A stretch of 5,084 nt of DNA, taken from NCBI GenBank assembly GCA_002315155.1, contig DCFY01000137.1, positions 1 to 5,084 of the forward strand, written 5' to 3'. Within the stretch, counting starts at the first letter, position 1. The number at the start of each line of letters is the position of its first letter. The stretch is from Megamonas sp. UBA1792 (GTDB taxonomy: Bacteria; Bacillota_C; Negativicutes; Selenomonadales; Selenomonadaceae). A program made the translations under genes and the position numbers. Below the pieces are notes generated by a model that saw nothing but the letters and a program-made list of their open reading frames with translations, was not told the origin of the DNA and made no database searches. Shown piece by piece: positions 4,716-5,084 of the stretch.

Positions 4716-5084
4716 TCCCCCGTCGATCCTATTCCGCCATGACGCATCTGTCCCTGACCAACCTTGTCTCCATCAACTATAAGATAACGATAAAAAATAC
4801 CCTGCGCAATCCGCATACCTTTCGATACAGCAACCTTTTCATCGCTATGATTAACAAGTGCCAACATGATATGCCCCTCATTTTCCCGATTATTATAATA
4901 ATCTGCATCAATGATACCTTGATTATTAATACAGGTCACCTGCTTCTTTATTGAAAATCCCGACCGCACATGGATTCCAAGATATTCATCTGGCTGCATA
5001 TATACCTTAAGCCCTGTCTCTACAAGTGTTACTTGATGAGGTAGCAATACACATTCTAAAGCCGCCTCAATATCGTAACCAGCA
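4712..5084 (-). CDS. dut: dUTP diphosphatase (trimeric dUTPase), 5' end outside the window
   Basis: dUTPase hydrolyses dUTP to dUMP and pyrophosphate, keeping uracil out of DNA and feeding dTMP synthesis. The C-terminal 123 residues are visible; about 40 N-terminal residues should lie beyond the right edge. All five motifs of the trimeric family can be followed: AGYDIEA (motif 1, about 5063-5083), RSG (motif 2, 4958-4966), GIIDADYY with the catalytic aspartate and the uracil-facing tyrosine (motif 3, 4895-4918), KGMRIAQG (motif 4, 4799-4822) and RHGGIGSTG (motif 5, 4718-4744). The YYNNRENEGHI stretch resembles the form common in Firmicutes and their phages. In motif 5 the usual phenylalanine of GGFGSTG, which stacks on uracil, is isoleucine. 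The frame is open to the edge, so the TTG at 5047 is not a start. The TGA overlaps the rarA ATG, which points to a dut-rarA operon. Confidence 0.93.
   Translation of the reverse strand, partial: AGYDIEAALECVLLPHQVTLVETGLKVYMQPDEYLGIHVRSGFSIKKQVTCINNQGIIDADYYNNRENEGHIMLALVNHSDEKVAVSKGMRIAQGIFYRYLIVDGDKVGQGQMRHGGIGSTGE

Noticed and set aside
4487..4954. Plus-strand open frame of 155 codons
   Set aside because: It is antisense to rarA and dut and has no family features.
4712..5047. dUTPase starting at the TTG at 5047
   Set aside because: The frame continues to the window edge and includes motif 1 (AGYDIEA), which the shorter form would lack.

Overview
The window reads as a low-to-mid GC Firmicute chromosome, and a member of the Negativicutes is my best guess. 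That guess rests on gene order and the general look of the proteins only; no rRNA or other phylogenetic marker is present. All the large genes lie on the minus strand and are ordinary housekeeping genes. Read in the direction of transcription (right to left) they are: the 3' part of a dUTPase gene (cut by the right edge), rarA, an IscR-type Rrf2 regulator, a NifS/IscS-type cysteine desulfurase, and mnmA. The order rarA - Rrf2 regulator - desulfurase - mnmA is the same as rarA(yrvN)-cymR-yrvO-mnmA(trmU) of Bacillus subtilis.

Right part (3375-5084): dut and rarA overlap by 4 bases (ATGA) and are probably translationally coupled. They serve nucleotide-pool hygiene and replication-fork maintenance. 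Centre (2789-3374): after rarA there is no convincing terminator but a near-consensus sigma-A promoter (TTGACA, 17 nt, TATATT). Just downstream of its expected start lies a dyad that resembles the IscR type 1 operator. This promoter should drive iscR-nifS-mnmA, and the regulator probably represses its own operon. The regulator carries cluster-type cysteines, unlike the cysteine-responsive CymR found at this position in Bacillus.

Left-centre (461-2788): the desulfurase draws sulfur from cysteine, and MnmA places it on U34 of tRNA. No scaffold gene (iscU/nifU/sufU) lies in the window, so the locus looks dedicated mainly to tRNA thiolation.

Left end (1-460): a 48-residue ribbon-helix-helix protein is encoded on the plus strand. 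Converging on it, downstream of mnmA, is an AT-rich stretch with a small minus-strand reading frame (186-429) that looks protein-like but is broken by one +1 shift. A hairpin at 157-179 lies between the two and probably terminates the plus-strand transcript and perhaps the minus-strand one too. An 11-bp perfect inverted repeat links the last codons of mnmA with the broken small gene.

I found no CRISPR array, tRNA, rRNA, insertion sequence, or clear new defence or metabolic system. The points most worth following are the iscR promoter-operator with the altered cluster-ligand set of the regulator, and the broken small gene with its inverted repeat.
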